Virus record (IMG/VR): IMGVR_UViG_3300032284_001945
Span: 1-51,139 of that record
Length of the DNA stretch: 51,139 nt
DNA from: a virus
Reading direction: 5' to 3' (one strand)
In this document: piece by piece, positions 1 to 7,869 of the stretch
Layout of the letters: each line of letters opens with the position of its first letter
Numbering within the stretch: the first letter of the stretch is position 1
Notes under the pieces: model-generated
Told to the model about the DNA's origin: nothing
The model's database searches: none
What the model saw: the letters and a program-made list of their open reading frames with translations, nothing else
Translations under genes and position numbers: made by a program

Positions 1-85
1 CACTAGTAGCTACTGAAGCTGTAGCTACAGTCATCGACGATGTTTGACTTATCGGAAGATAAGTCGATAACATCGAAGATGTCTG
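1..85 (-). repeat. 85-bp direct repeat, copy A (inside the fibre gene)
   Basis: Identical by eye over 85 bases to 3445-3529 and differing at three positions from 3097-3181. It encodes the SSM..YLPISQTSSMTVATASVATS segment of the fibre. DNA-level identity of this length suggests recent duplication or gene conversion. Confidence 0.85.
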
Positions 86-3000
86 TGCTATAGGTAAATA
101 AGCAGCAGCATAAGAAGCTGTAAGAGCATAAGAAGCGCTTAATACAGTCATCGAAGATGTCTGGCTTATCGGCAAATAAGCGGCGGCATAAGAGGCAGTC
201 AGTGCATAAGACGCACTAGTACTGTTTGTAGAATATGAGGCAGATGTACTATTAAGAGAATAAGAAGAACTTATTGCATTATTAGCCCAAGATGCTGTAG
301 CTATGTAAGAAGCAGTCAGTGCATAAGACGCTGAAGTAGCTATTCCAGAATATGAAGCGGAAGTAGGATTACTATTAATCCACGTTCCTCCACTATAAAC
401 TAAAGCTTGTCCGTTTGAAGGTGAAGAAATGCTTACATCTGATAATTGAGCTAAAGCATTATTGAATATTGTAGCTCCAGAACTACCTACAGTATTTCTA
501 AATAAACCTGCTTGTACAATGGTATTATCATTAGTGTTAGTTAAATCTGTTGTTTGTGATTTTACTAATAAATAACCAACAAATACATACTGATGTGATG
601 TGTAAATCGCTTCAACAAAAGGATCAGATGCTAAGTTAGATACTGCGGTACTTTTATTAGCATACGTCGTTTCTCCATAGTAAACATGCACTTTATTAGT
701 AAACGGATTAAAGAATACTCTTTGTATACTCCAGTTATTATTAGCTACAGCAGTTAATACTCCATTATTATCATACTGAGTAGGGTCTATTGTGGTATAG
801 AAAGAACCGCTGTTATTATCTGTAGTAAAAGCTCCGCTACTACCGCTTCTCCAAACTCTAGCTATTGATGCAGTAGTTACTGTTAAAGTATCTTTATGAG
901 AAATATTTATTGGATCTTGTTGATAAAAACCACCTAATATAAAGGAAGTTCCTGCTCCAACATTTAATCTTAAAGTACCGGTTTGTCCACTAACCGTTAG
1001 TCCGTTTGTTTTTAAAGGACCAAAAGCAGATATAAAATCAAACGCTTGGTTAGTTGTGGCATAAACAGTATAAGAATTATTAGCTACACTAGTGATTAAA
1101 TTTCTACCAGTGTGATTAATCATTCCTAAAGGAATAGCTTGGGCATATTGAGTAGCAGTAAAGAAAGTATCATCTTGTAATCCTAATGTTCCATTAGAAT
1201 TTATATAAACATAAGTAGCTTGAGAAGAAGATATCCTTGTTGCTATGCTTTGAGATAAATTAGCCCAACTAACATAGCTTATAATAGGTCCTACTTCCGA
1301 ACCGGTGCTTGCATTATAGTTTAAAACTATACCAGAACCAGAACTAACAAATATGGTACTACCACTATAAGATAAAACACCACCATATAAAAGACCAGAG
1401 TTTATTTGACCTTCTATCCATTTAAATTTTATTAAATTACCGTCTTGACGATAATATAAATCGTATCCAGTAGCTGTATTAGAAGCGGAAGTAAATAAAT
1501 AAGAAGCGGTAATGTTTACAGACCCCGGATCTAAAGAAGGATCCAATCTTAAATAGCCGCCTAAAGCTATATTAGCACTAGCACTTACAGATCCTGATAT
1601 AATAATGCTTCCAGACAGAGTGGTTGAACCAAACAGATTATTATTACCTATTTGAGTAGTAGAACCCGAAATATTTAAACTTCCTGTAATTGTTACCGTT
1701 TGATTTAAAGGAGTTACATATGAAGCTGTTAAAGAATTGGAAGCACTTACAGCATATAAAGCGTAAGAAGCAGTAGCAACAGAGCCAGATTGGGCTACAG
1801 TTATAGCAAAATTGCTTCCGTCTCCTCTAGTAAAAGTTATAGTAGTATTTGCAACTGAAGCCGTAACTACTCCAAATAAAGGATACGATGCTGTTAACGC
1901 GTAAGAAGCGCTCACAACATTACCCGCCCAAGAAGATGTGGCTACATATGATGCAGTGAGAGCATAAGATGCGCTTGTGCTATTCGCTGCATAAGAGGCA
2001 GATGTGCTACTTAAAGCATAAGAGGCGCTTATAACATTATTAGCCCAAGATGCTGTAGCTATGTAAGAAGCAGTAAGTGCATAAGAAGCACTAGTACTGT
2101 TTAAAGAATATGAAGCACTTACAACGTTATTCGCCCAAGATGCAGTTCCTAACAATGAAGCAGTAACTCCTCCCTGAATGCTCCAAGAACCAGTAGCCAC
2201 AAGAGTCGAACCACTTATTAAAATAGATCCGGTTATAGTTTGCGTGCCCCTTAATATATTAGATCCGGTTGTGGCTAGAGAAGCGGATAAAGAAACAAAT
2301 ATAGGATCGGTTTCTTTAAAGTTAGAAGCCGAAACGGCCCAAGACGATGTATTAGCCCAAGAAGAGCTAGCCACAGTCATCGACGATGTTTGACTTATCG
2401 GAAGATAAGCAGCAGCATAGGAGGCAGTAAGTGCGTAAGATGCGCTTACAACGTTATTTGCCCAGGAAGAGGTAGATACGTATGAGGCTGTAAGGGCGTA
2501 TGATGCGCTTGTACTATTTAACGAATAAGAAGCACTGACCGCGTTATTAGCCCAGGAAGAAGTAGCTACATAAGAAGCGGTAAGCGAGTACGAAGCTGAT
2601 GTACTATTGGCAGAATATGAAGCGCTTATTGCATTGTTAGCCCACGATGCTGTCGCAACATAAGAAGCTGTAGATGCATACGAGGACGATACAGCATTAG
2701 AAACACTACCGCTAAAATAAGATGCAGTTAAAGCTACTAAGGCATACGATGCGCTTGTACTATTTGCTGCATACGACGCACTAGTAGCATTCGATGCGTA
2801 AGAAGAACTTATCACACTGCTGGCCCACGATGCGGTTCCAGATAAGGATCCCGTAAATCCGCCTGTAGTAGTGATGCTTCCAGAAACTAATATAGATCCG
2901 GTTACAGTCTGATTTCCTCTAAAAATATTAGAACCGGTTGTGGCTAAAGAAGCGGATAAAGAAATGAAAACAGGATCTATTTCTTTAAAGTTGGATGCGG

Positions 3001-4738
3001 ATACTGCTAAAGAAGAACTGATTGCATAAGAGGCACTAATAACATTATTAGCCCACGATGCTGTAGCTATATATGATGCAGTAAGCGCATATGAAGCGCT
3101 AGTAGCTACTGAAGCTGTAGCTACAGTCATCGACGATGTTTGACTTATCGGAAGATAAGTCGTCAACATCGAAGATGTCTGCGCTATAGGTAAGTAAGCA
3201 GCAGCGTAAGATGCTGTTAAAGCATAAGAAGCCGATGTAGCATTTAATGCATAAGAAGAACTTATTACATTGCTTGCCCATGATGCTGTTGCTATATATG
3301 ATGCAGTAAGAGCATAGGAAGCACTAGTAGCATTAGAAGAATAAGAAGAGCTAACACTTCTAGAAGAACTGGCTACAGTCATCGACGATGTTTGACTTAT
3401 CGGAAGATAAGCCGCTGCATAAGAAGCAGTTAGTGCATAAGATGCACTAGTAGCTACTGAAGCTGTAGCTACAGTCATCGACGATGTTTGACTTATCGGA
3501 AGATAAGTCGATAACATCGAAGATGTCTGGCTTATAGGAAGATAAGCCGCCGCATATGATGCAGTAAGTGCGTAAGATGAACTTACTGTATTGTTGGCCC
3601 AAGAAGCAGTACCGTATAAGGAAGAGGTTATAGCCCCATATACAGAAAATGATCCCGTCATCTGGTGTTGATTATTACCAAAAAGAATCATTTTAGCATT
3701 AGCTTCTTCGCTTATTCCTCCAGCAAATAAAGTTATTCTAGCTAAACTACTTGAGATACTACCCAAGATGAGATGATGCGAATCTGTGAAAAGATAGGCA
3801 TCTCCGCCTTTTCCAGGATAGAAGGAATTTGTAGCATAATTTGTAGAATTTATGCCCAAATCTACATAACCAAAGGATTGAGATATAGGATCGATATTAT
3901 TGTAAGCTACTATATCAGAGGACGCATTTAACCCCGCATTTTTATTTGCAATAGCAAATTGAGTATAATTATCTATATCAGAAGTCGCCTGAATTATATT
4001 ATACGTAGTTGAATTTATAGGAGCTACAGTTAATGACGCAGGATTTTGTAAATTGTAAGTATTAGTGTTAATACCCATAACGCCATTCTCATGAATGAAA
4101 ATTTTAGCATTATTAGTTGCGTCTAAACCTCCATTGAAAATTACAATTCTTTTCCCCGGAGTAGCATTTCCTATTAATAGGTCGTTTCCTGTAGAATACA
4201 AATAAGCGTCACCGGCAGCTCCTACGTAAGCACTGTTGGTATATTGAGATGAGTTGATACCCATATCAATATATCCAGAAGTATCATTACCTATATCGTT
4301 TGTAGCTACTATATCGGAAGATGCATTTTGTGATCCGCTATAGTTTTGTATGTTTATTTGTACAAATCCGTCTTGTTTTCCGTGCGCTGATATTAAATAA
4401 TGTGTATTAATTCCTGCACCATGAACATATAAAACGTCAGGATTGGAAGGATCTTCAGGAGATCCAGAATAATTTATTGCAGTAAAAGATCCCGATTGAA
4501 AAATAGAACTAGTTACTAATGCATTAGAACCGGAAAATATAGATATAAATCCATTGGTTCCGATAATATTTGTAGATGTTCCTTTTCCTATTGTTACTAT
4601 TTCTTCACCAGCAGATCCGCTTTTCTTAATGAAAGCTAGGCCGTCATACGTATTTATAGCAATTTCTCCATAGTCTAATGAAGAAGTGCTAGGTATGCGA
4701 CCAGGAACAGAACTTCTTCTTAAACGTATTTGTTGCAT
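1..4738 (-). CDS. Giant repetitive tail fibre protein (3' end beyond window)
   Basis: One frame stays open from the ATG at 4738 to the left edge, giving at least 1579 codons without a stop. Residues about 5-39 (LRRSSVPGRIP, then GEIAINTYDG) resemble N-termini of phage fibres. Two tandem copies of a module with ASSDIVA, DMGINS or DLGINS and GDAYL follow, at about residues 138-213 and 271-350. A long field of SASYALTASY and TASWANNVVSASY repeats with LPISQTSSM inserts covers about 373-960. A non-repetitive module at about 960-1437 (with TGYDLYYRQDGNLIKFKW and later FDFISAFGPLK) resembles a receptor-binding-type module I recall from phage fibres. Repeats then resume to the edge. Role: host-binding or long spacer fibre of the tail. 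Family assignment is from memory of similar proteins; the open frame and the repeats are seen directly. Confidence 0.85.
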   Translation of the reverse strand, partial: MQQIRLRRSSVPGRIPSTSSLDYGEIAINTYDGLAFIKKSGSAGEEIVTIGKGTSTNIIGTNGFISIFSGSNALVTSSIFQSGSFTAINYSGSPEDPSNPDVLYVHGAGINTHYLISAHGKQDGFVQINIQNYSGSQNASSDIVATNDIGNDTSGYIDMGINSSQYTNSAYVGAAGDAYLYSTGNDLLIGNATPGKRIVIFNGGLDATNNAKIFIHENGVMGINTNTYNLQNPASLTVAPINSTTYNIIQATSDIDNYTQFAIANKNAGLNASSDIVAYNNIDPISQSFGYVDLGINSTNYATNSFYPGKGGDAYLFTDSHHLILGSISSSLARITLFAGGISEEANAKMILFGNNQHQMTGSFSVYGAITSSLYGTASWANNTVSSSYALTASYAAAYLPISQTSSMLSTYLPISQTSSMTVATASVATSASYALTASYAAAYLPISQTSSMTVASSSRSVSSSYSSNATSASYALTASYIATASWASNVISSSYALNATSASYALTASYAAAYLPIAQTSSMLTTYLPISQTSSMTVATASVATSASYALTASYIATASWANNVISASYAISSSLAVSASNFKEIDPVFISLSASLATTGSNIFRGNQTVTGSILVSGSITTTGGFTGSLSGTASWASSVISSSYASNATSASYAANSTSASYALVALTASYFSGSVSNAVSSSYASTASYVATASWANNAISASYSANSTSASYSLTASYVATSSWANNAVSASYSLNSTSASYALTASYVSTSSWANNVVSASYALTASYAAAYLPISQTSSMTVASSSWANTSSWAVSASNFKETDPIFVSLSASLATTGSNILRGTQTITGSILISGSTLVATGSWSIQGGVTASLLGTASWANNVVSASYSLNSTSASYALTASYIATASWANNVISASYALSSTSASYAANSTSASYALTASYVATSSWAGNVVSASYALTASYPLFGVVTASVANTTITFTRGDGSNFAITVAQSGSVATASYALYAVSASNSLTASYVTPLNQTVTITGSLNISGSTTQIGNNNLFGSTTLSGSIIISGSVSASANIALGGYLRLDPSLDPGSVNITASYLFTSASNTATGYDLYYRQDGNLIKFKWIEGQINSGLLYGGVLSYSGSTIFVSSGSGIVLNYNASTGSEVGPIISYVSWANLSQSIATRISSSQATYVYINSNGTLGLQDDTFFTATQYAQAIPLGMINHTGRNLITSVANNSYTVYATTNQAFDFISAFGPLKTNGLTVSGQTGTLRLNVGAGTSFILGGFYQQDPINISHKDTLTVTTASIARVWRSGSSGAFTTDNNSGSFYTTIDPTQYDNNGVLTAVANNNWSIQRVFFNPFTNKVHVYYGETTYANKSTAVSNLASDPFVEAIYTSHQYVFVGYLLVKSQTTDLTNTNDNTIVQAGLFRNTVGSSGATIFNNALAQLSDVSISSPSNGQALVYSGGTWINSNPTSASYSGIATSASYALTASYIATASWANNAISSSYSLNSTSASYSTNSTSASYALTASYAAAYLPISQTSSMTVLSASYALTASYAAAYLPIAQTSSMLSTYLPISQTSSMTVATASVATS
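2368..2410 (-). repeat. Short copy of the LPISQTSSMTV repeat
   Basis: A roughly 40-base block covering the cagtcatcgacgatgtttga core. It is nearly identical to 3372-3411 and to the inner part of the 85-bp repeats, and encodes the LPISQTSSMTV unit of the fibre. Confidence 0.8.
3097..3181 (-). repeat. 85-bp direct repeat, copy B (inside the fibre gene)
   Basis: About 82 of 85 bases match copies A (1-85) and C (3445-3529). The three differences are at the second base and in the cgtcaac versus cgataac block. Confidence 0.85.
3372..3411 (-). repeat. Short copy of the LPISQTSSMTV repeat
   Basis: A 40-base unit matching 2368-2410 and the centre of the 85-bp repeats. It lies only about 35 bases from copy C, so the repeat field is locally dense. 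Confidence 0.8.
3445..3529 (-). repeat. 85-bp direct repeat, copy C (inside the fibre gene)
   Basis: Identical by eye to bases 1-85 although the two copies lie about 3.4 kb apart in the same gene. Recombination between them would keep the reading frame, because the spacing (3444) is a multiple of three. Confidence 0.85.
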
Positions 4739-4773
4739 ATGCGTTGCTATTATTAAGTATGTACTAAGCTATA

Positions 4774-4789
4774 AAGGCTATTTAGCCTT
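4774..4789 (-). promoter_or_regulatory. Short hairpin in the leader of the giant fibre gene
   Basis: A perfect 7-bp inverted repeat (aaggcta / tagcctt) with a 2-base loop, between the AT-rich motif at 4791 and the fibre ATG at 4738. There is no U-tract on the coding strand, so I do not call it a terminator. It may shape or protect the mRNA leader. Confidence 0.45.
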
Positions 4790-4790
4790 C

Positions 4791-4799
4791 TATAAATAT
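4791..4799 (-). promoter_or_regulatory. Recurrent AT-rich motif (AATATTTATA on coding strand)
   Basis: Copy of the motif found upstream of many genes here. It lies 52 bases before the fibre start, far enough to act as a promoter -10 element. The role is inferred from recurrence only. Confidence 0.45.
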
Positions 4800-4816
4800 T
4801 ATATATATTCTAAAAA

Positions 4817-5461
4817 TTACATAAGATTCACATAAACTTTAACCGTCCAATTCCCTGAGGAGGAAACATTCAAGTTTATAAAAGATCCCGATATTGTTGG
4901 AATTAAAGATACTTTCGATGTATTACCTATATCTAGAGTGGATACTTCTGAATATTGTATCGTATTATTTAACCAAACAGCTATAACTTGACCGGCTCTA
5001 GCATTAGATGAAGAAATCAAGGTGTAATTATAAAAAGCCGACGTATAAGATCCTGTGCTAATACTAGATATAGAAGTTGTACCAGCTGAAGTAATTGAAG
5101 AAGTATTGTTTAATTTTGCACCACTTAATATGACAGAATTAGTAGAATAATCAAAGATAAAATTAGCACTAGAACTAAGATACCCATTATTATTATAAAT
5201 AATTTGTTTATCAGAACCTCCTAAATTTATATATGATGCAGTTAAAGAATACGATGAAGATATGGCATTAGAAATGCTGCCGCTAAAATAAGAAGCTGTT
5301 AAAGCTAATAGAGCATAAGAAGAAGTTACTGCATAAGTTGACCACGAAGAAGTACCATAGAAAGACCCACTAAAAACCGGTGCAGAAGCGGTATAGTATA
5401 CTTCTAGATAAGTAACACTTGTAGCTGATCCTCCAGGTTTTGAAAGTTTTATCCATTGCAT
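4817..5461 (-). CDS. Short tail-fibre-like protein with SSYALTASY repeats
   Basis: 214 residues starting MQWIKLSKPGG. Residues about 24-80 carry the same SSYAL/TASYFSGS repeat type as the giant fibre downstream, including an ALTASYFSGS(I/V)SNA(I/V)SSSY block that also occurs in it. The C-terminal half is a Ser/Thr-rich region predicted to be beta-structured (SGSFINLNVSSSGNWTVKVY). It sits 12 bases after the preceding gene and 78 bases before the giant fibre. Probable fibre or fibre-connector protein; no enzymatic motif. The shared block suggests the two genes exchanged sequence. Function is inferred from composition and neighbours. Confidence 0.75.
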   Translation of the reverse strand: MQWIKLSKPGGSATSVTYLEVYYTASAPVFSGSFYGTSSWSTYAVTSSYALLALTASYFSGSISNAISSSYSLTASYINLGGSDKQIIYNNNGYLSSSANFIFDYSTNSVILSGAKLNNTSSITSAGTTSISSISTGSYTSAFYNYTLISSSNARAGQVIAVWLNNTIQYSEVSTLDIGNTSKVSLIPTISGSFINLNVSSSGNWTVKVYVNLM

Positions 5462-5473
5462 TTATGGTACTAT

Positions 5474-5734
5474 TTAAAACGAATTGTCTCCCAGATCTAC
5501 TATACCGTTACTTCCAGTATCTGCAAAAGTTCCAAGATTTTGTATAGAAAGAGAGGCACTATATGTGGAAGGTATTGTATCTGATTTAACAATCACTTCA
5601 GATCCGGATATTATTAAAGCCGGAATAGATGAAGTTTGAATAAAAGTAACATTACCAGCAACGGTAAGAGATCCGGTTATGGATAAATTGCCTGGTAAAC
5701 TTTTTTCTATTTGTTTAAATCTTATTAATGCCAT
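5474..5734 (-). CDS. Small fibre-associated protein
   Basis: 86 residues starting MALIRFKQIEKSLPGNLSITGSL, ending in LVDLGDNSF-like acidic residues. The GNLSITGSLTVAGNVTF stretch is the beta-strand pattern seen in phage fibre shafts, and related short stretches (TVTGSI, SITGSL) recur inside the giant fibre. It begins 1 base after the upstream structural gene and is followed closely by the 214-residue fibre gene, so it is surely co-transcribed. It could be a trimeric fibre cap or adaptor. No better assignment is possible from sequence alone. Confidence 0.65.
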   Translation of the reverse strand: MALIRFKQIEKSLPGNLSITGSLTVAGNVTFIQTSSIPALIISGSEVIVKSDTIPSTYSASLSIQNLGTFADTGSNGIVDLGDNSF

Positions 5735-5735
5735 T

Positions 5736-6983
5736 TTAACTAAATTTACCTACTCCTATTACTTCATCTATTTGATCTAATCCATATCCTAATCCGACTG
5801 TATCTAGATTTAGAACTAAAGCGCTTCCAGAAGGAGCAAATGTTGTTGTATATAAAGAAGGTACGTATACACCATTTACAAAAAATTTAAAATCCGCTAT
5901 AGAAGTGTCAGGTAAACCTATTCCGCTCGGAGCAGGTAGCATAGAAGAATTATAAAATGCCGCATAACTACCGCTCACATAATCTGCTTTTTTAGCTTTA
6001 TTTGTATTAATATAATTTACTATATTGCTAGATATGCTAACTATAGTTTCATTATAAACAGTAACGCCTTCAGGTATAAAAGCAGTAGCTGCCAGGGAAA
6101 CATTCTTCTTCATAGGTACTGTTGTTTGAGAAACATCGCTATTAGTTGCTTCTAATGTAAATATCAATTTAGATTTGGATCTAGATTTGAAAGCGTTTGC
6201 AGCAAGTTGTTTATCTATGTTATTTGGAGTTAAATAACCATTTAGAGTTAATGTAAAAACACTAACAATTTTCCTATCTTCTCCATCTGTTATCTGATTA
6301 GTTATAGGAAAATTATCTATAGTAGATTTAAATAAGAACCTATTAGGTAATCCCCAATAAGAACCTTCTCTAAATCCTATAGATTCAATTATTTTATTCA
6401 AATCTTGAATAAAGGAAACGTACACTGCGCAAGAATAAGTTATAGTATAATAATCAGGTACTACAACATTATAAAATTCTTTTACTGGTACAGAATTAGT
6501 TAAAATAGAAAAATTATCATATTGATTTTTCTTACTATATCTTTTTTCATATACCTGATATACGTTTACGGCATTACCGTCAAGCTTATTAGAGATATTT
6601 CTATTTCTTTCTAAGTTTTCTCTTTTTACTGTTATAATAGGAAATTGAATTCTTCCTTCTTTGTCTCTTATTCCGCCATCTTTTTGTGCCGATTTCCATC
6701 TTTCAGGATCAGCATATACTACAGGAATGCTGTATGTAGTACCGTCATTAATAACATAGGGCTTTATGACTTCATTGAAATAATATAAAACAGCTTCATC
6801 TATATCTTCTATACCTACAGATATACTTTTAAGATCTTCACCTCTTAACGAAGTATCTTCTGCTCTCTTATAAGAACGAATATCTGGTTTACTAGCTCCA
6901 TCAGTAAAAACAGGAACAGCTTCATTTAGGTTTTCGGCCTCTGTTCTAGGTATATTTTTTATTACTGTCTTTTTTGAAGCCAC
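5736..6983 (-). CDS. Conserved virion structural protein of the neck/tail locus
   Basis: 415 residues. The start codon is GTG at 6983, one base after the stop of the gp14-like gene. Recognisable conserved-looking stretches are IDEAVLYYFNEVIKPYVI (about 61-78), ADPERWKSAQKDGGIRDK, ITVKRENLERNRNISNK and PDYYTITYSCAVYVSF. I recall this combination from T4-like marine and Bacteroidota phages, where it is annotated only as a structural protein beside the neck genes. The C-terminus (SFFVNGVYVPS-like, LNLDTVGLGYGLD) may be an added beta domain. No catalytic motif. Likely part of the head-tail connector or of a fibre attached there. Confidence 0.7.
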   Translation of the reverse strand: MASKKTVIKNIPRTEAENLNEAVPVFTDGASKPDIRSYKRAEDTSLRGEDLKSISVGIEDIDEAVLYYFNEVIKPYVINDGTTYSIPVVYADPERWKSAQKDGGIRDKEGRIQFPIITVKRENLERNRNISNKLDGNAVNVYQVYEKRYSKKNQYDNFSILTNSVPVKEFYNVVVPDYYTITYSCAVYVSFIQDLNKIIESIGFREGSYWGLPNRFLFKSTIDNFPITNQITDGEDRKIVSVFTLTLNGYLTPNNIDKQLAANAFKSRSKSKLIFTLEATNSDVSQTTVPMKKNVSLAATAFIPEGVTVYNETIVSISSNIVNYINTNKAKKADYVSGSYAAFYNSSMLPAPSGIGLPDTSIADFKFFVNGVYVPSLYTTTFAPSGSALVLNLDTVGLGYGLDQIDEVIGVGKFS

Positions 6984-6984
6984 G

Positions 6985-7473
6985 TTATACCGATTTTATC
7001 AAATTAAGTTTATTAACATTAGTCAAATGGCTTCTACATATCATAGACCAAGATTCACCATACTTTTGTAAATCAGATTCTAAAGAATATTCAGGGTTTT
7101 TTCCCATTACTCTTTGGTTTTCTGTAATAAGGTCCACTTCGTAATATGATTCTTGCCAGGAAATTATATCACCTGCTTCTGGGAGTAGGTTTAAAACTAC
7201 CATATCATCTCTAAGAAATCTGAAATTTACTAATTGCGCTCTACTTTTACCAAATTCAGCGTCTTCAGAAGTCTGATCCATTACTTCATAGAAACAAGTA
7301 ATAAGTATTGGCTGCTGATACATCTTTTTCTTAGATTCGCCATATAAATTATGAGTCGTTTCTTTTAAAGATAGTTTATAGTATAATACTTCTTCACCAA
7401 CTATTCTATTTAACAGTTGCCGACTATGTCTTCTAAAGAAACTTCTAGCTCTAGGGCCACCAAATAATGCCAA
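6985..7473 (-). CDS. 14: Neck protein, gp14-like
   Basis: 162 residues starting at a TTG codon directly after the TAA stop of the preceding gene. The next in-frame Met would remove the first third. The order gp13-like, small protein, then this gene matches the neck cluster of T4-like phages. Features that fit gp14: VGEEVLYYKL near the N-terminus, LLPEAGDIISWQ (about 117-128, like the EGDLIYFP stretch of T4 gp14), and an EVDLITE strand after it. It is shorter than T4 gp14 (256 residues), which is common outside the enterobacterial T4 group. Role: closure of the DNA-filled head and joining of the tail. Assignment rests mainly on context. Confidence 0.65.
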   Translation of the reverse strand: MALFGGPRARSFFRRHSRQLLNRIVGEEVLYYKLSLKETTHNLYGESKKKMYQQPILITCFYEVMDQTSEDAEFGKSRAQLVNFRFLRDDMVVLNLLPEAGDIISWQESYYEVDLITENQRVMGKNPEYSLESDLQKYGESWSMICRSHLTNVNKLNLIKSV

Positions 7474-7869
7474 TTAATCTATTTTTTTTAATGTTTCTAA
7501 TTTAGCTTTAGCCGCAACTATACCAATAATTTTATGATCGCCTTTTTTAAGATCGGATTTAATCATTGCTATCTTAATATCCTCAATTTCTTTTTCTGGG
7601 GGCTTATTAGTGATAAATTTTACTTCTACAGAACTATATTCATATTCTACTAGAGATTGGTTTATCTTATCAAGCATCTTATCTCCTCTCAAATCCACTA
7701 TTGTTACAGATTTGATAGCCCTAATTCTTTCCACCGCCTGTACTCTATTTATTTTCTTTTTAAACTTGACAATAAAATAACAAGAATAAGTATGAAAGGT
7801 CTTTTTAATTGATTCTTTCTTACTTCTATCTTGTGATTTTTCCATAAGCAAGTCTATAAATAATATCAT
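7474..7869 (-). CDS. Small conserved protein between neck genes, possible ferredoxin-like fold
   Basis: 131 residues. The ATG at 7869 overlaps the stop of the gp13-like gene in an ATGA arrangement, implying translational coupling. The N-terminus MILFIDLLMEKSQD has the short hydrophobic stretch plus Leu-x-Glu seen in many proteins of this window. The body alternates beta strands and helices (YSCYFIVKFKK, VERIRAIKSVTIVDLR, VEVKFITNK, EDIKIAMIKSDLKKG, KIIGIVAAKAK), compatible with a ferredoxin-like alpha/beta sandwich. Similar small proteins accompany gp13 in cyanophage-type T4 relatives, as far as I recall. Possible chaperone or minor neck component; function unknown. Confidence 0.65.
   Translation of the reverse strand: MILFIDLLMEKSQDRSKKESIKKTFHTYSCYFIVKFKKKINRVQAVERIRAIKSVTIVDLRGDKMLDKINQSLVEYEYSSVEVKFITNKPPEKEIEDIKIAMIKSDLKKGDHKIIGIVAAKAKLETLKKID

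Noticed and set aside
3099-3281. A 60-codon minus-strand frame within the fibre
   Set aside because: It is in another frame of the giant fibre gene and encodes a Cys/Phe-rich peptide with no support.
1-3560. CRISPR-like array of repeats
   Set aside because: The repeats are in one open reading frame, of unequal length and spacing, with no unique spacers between uniform repeats and no cas genes. They are coding repeats of a fibre.
1-5461. Diversity-generating retroelement acting on the fibre
   Set aside because: No reverse transcriptase, no template/variable repeat pair with adenine-biased differences, and no accessory gene in the window.
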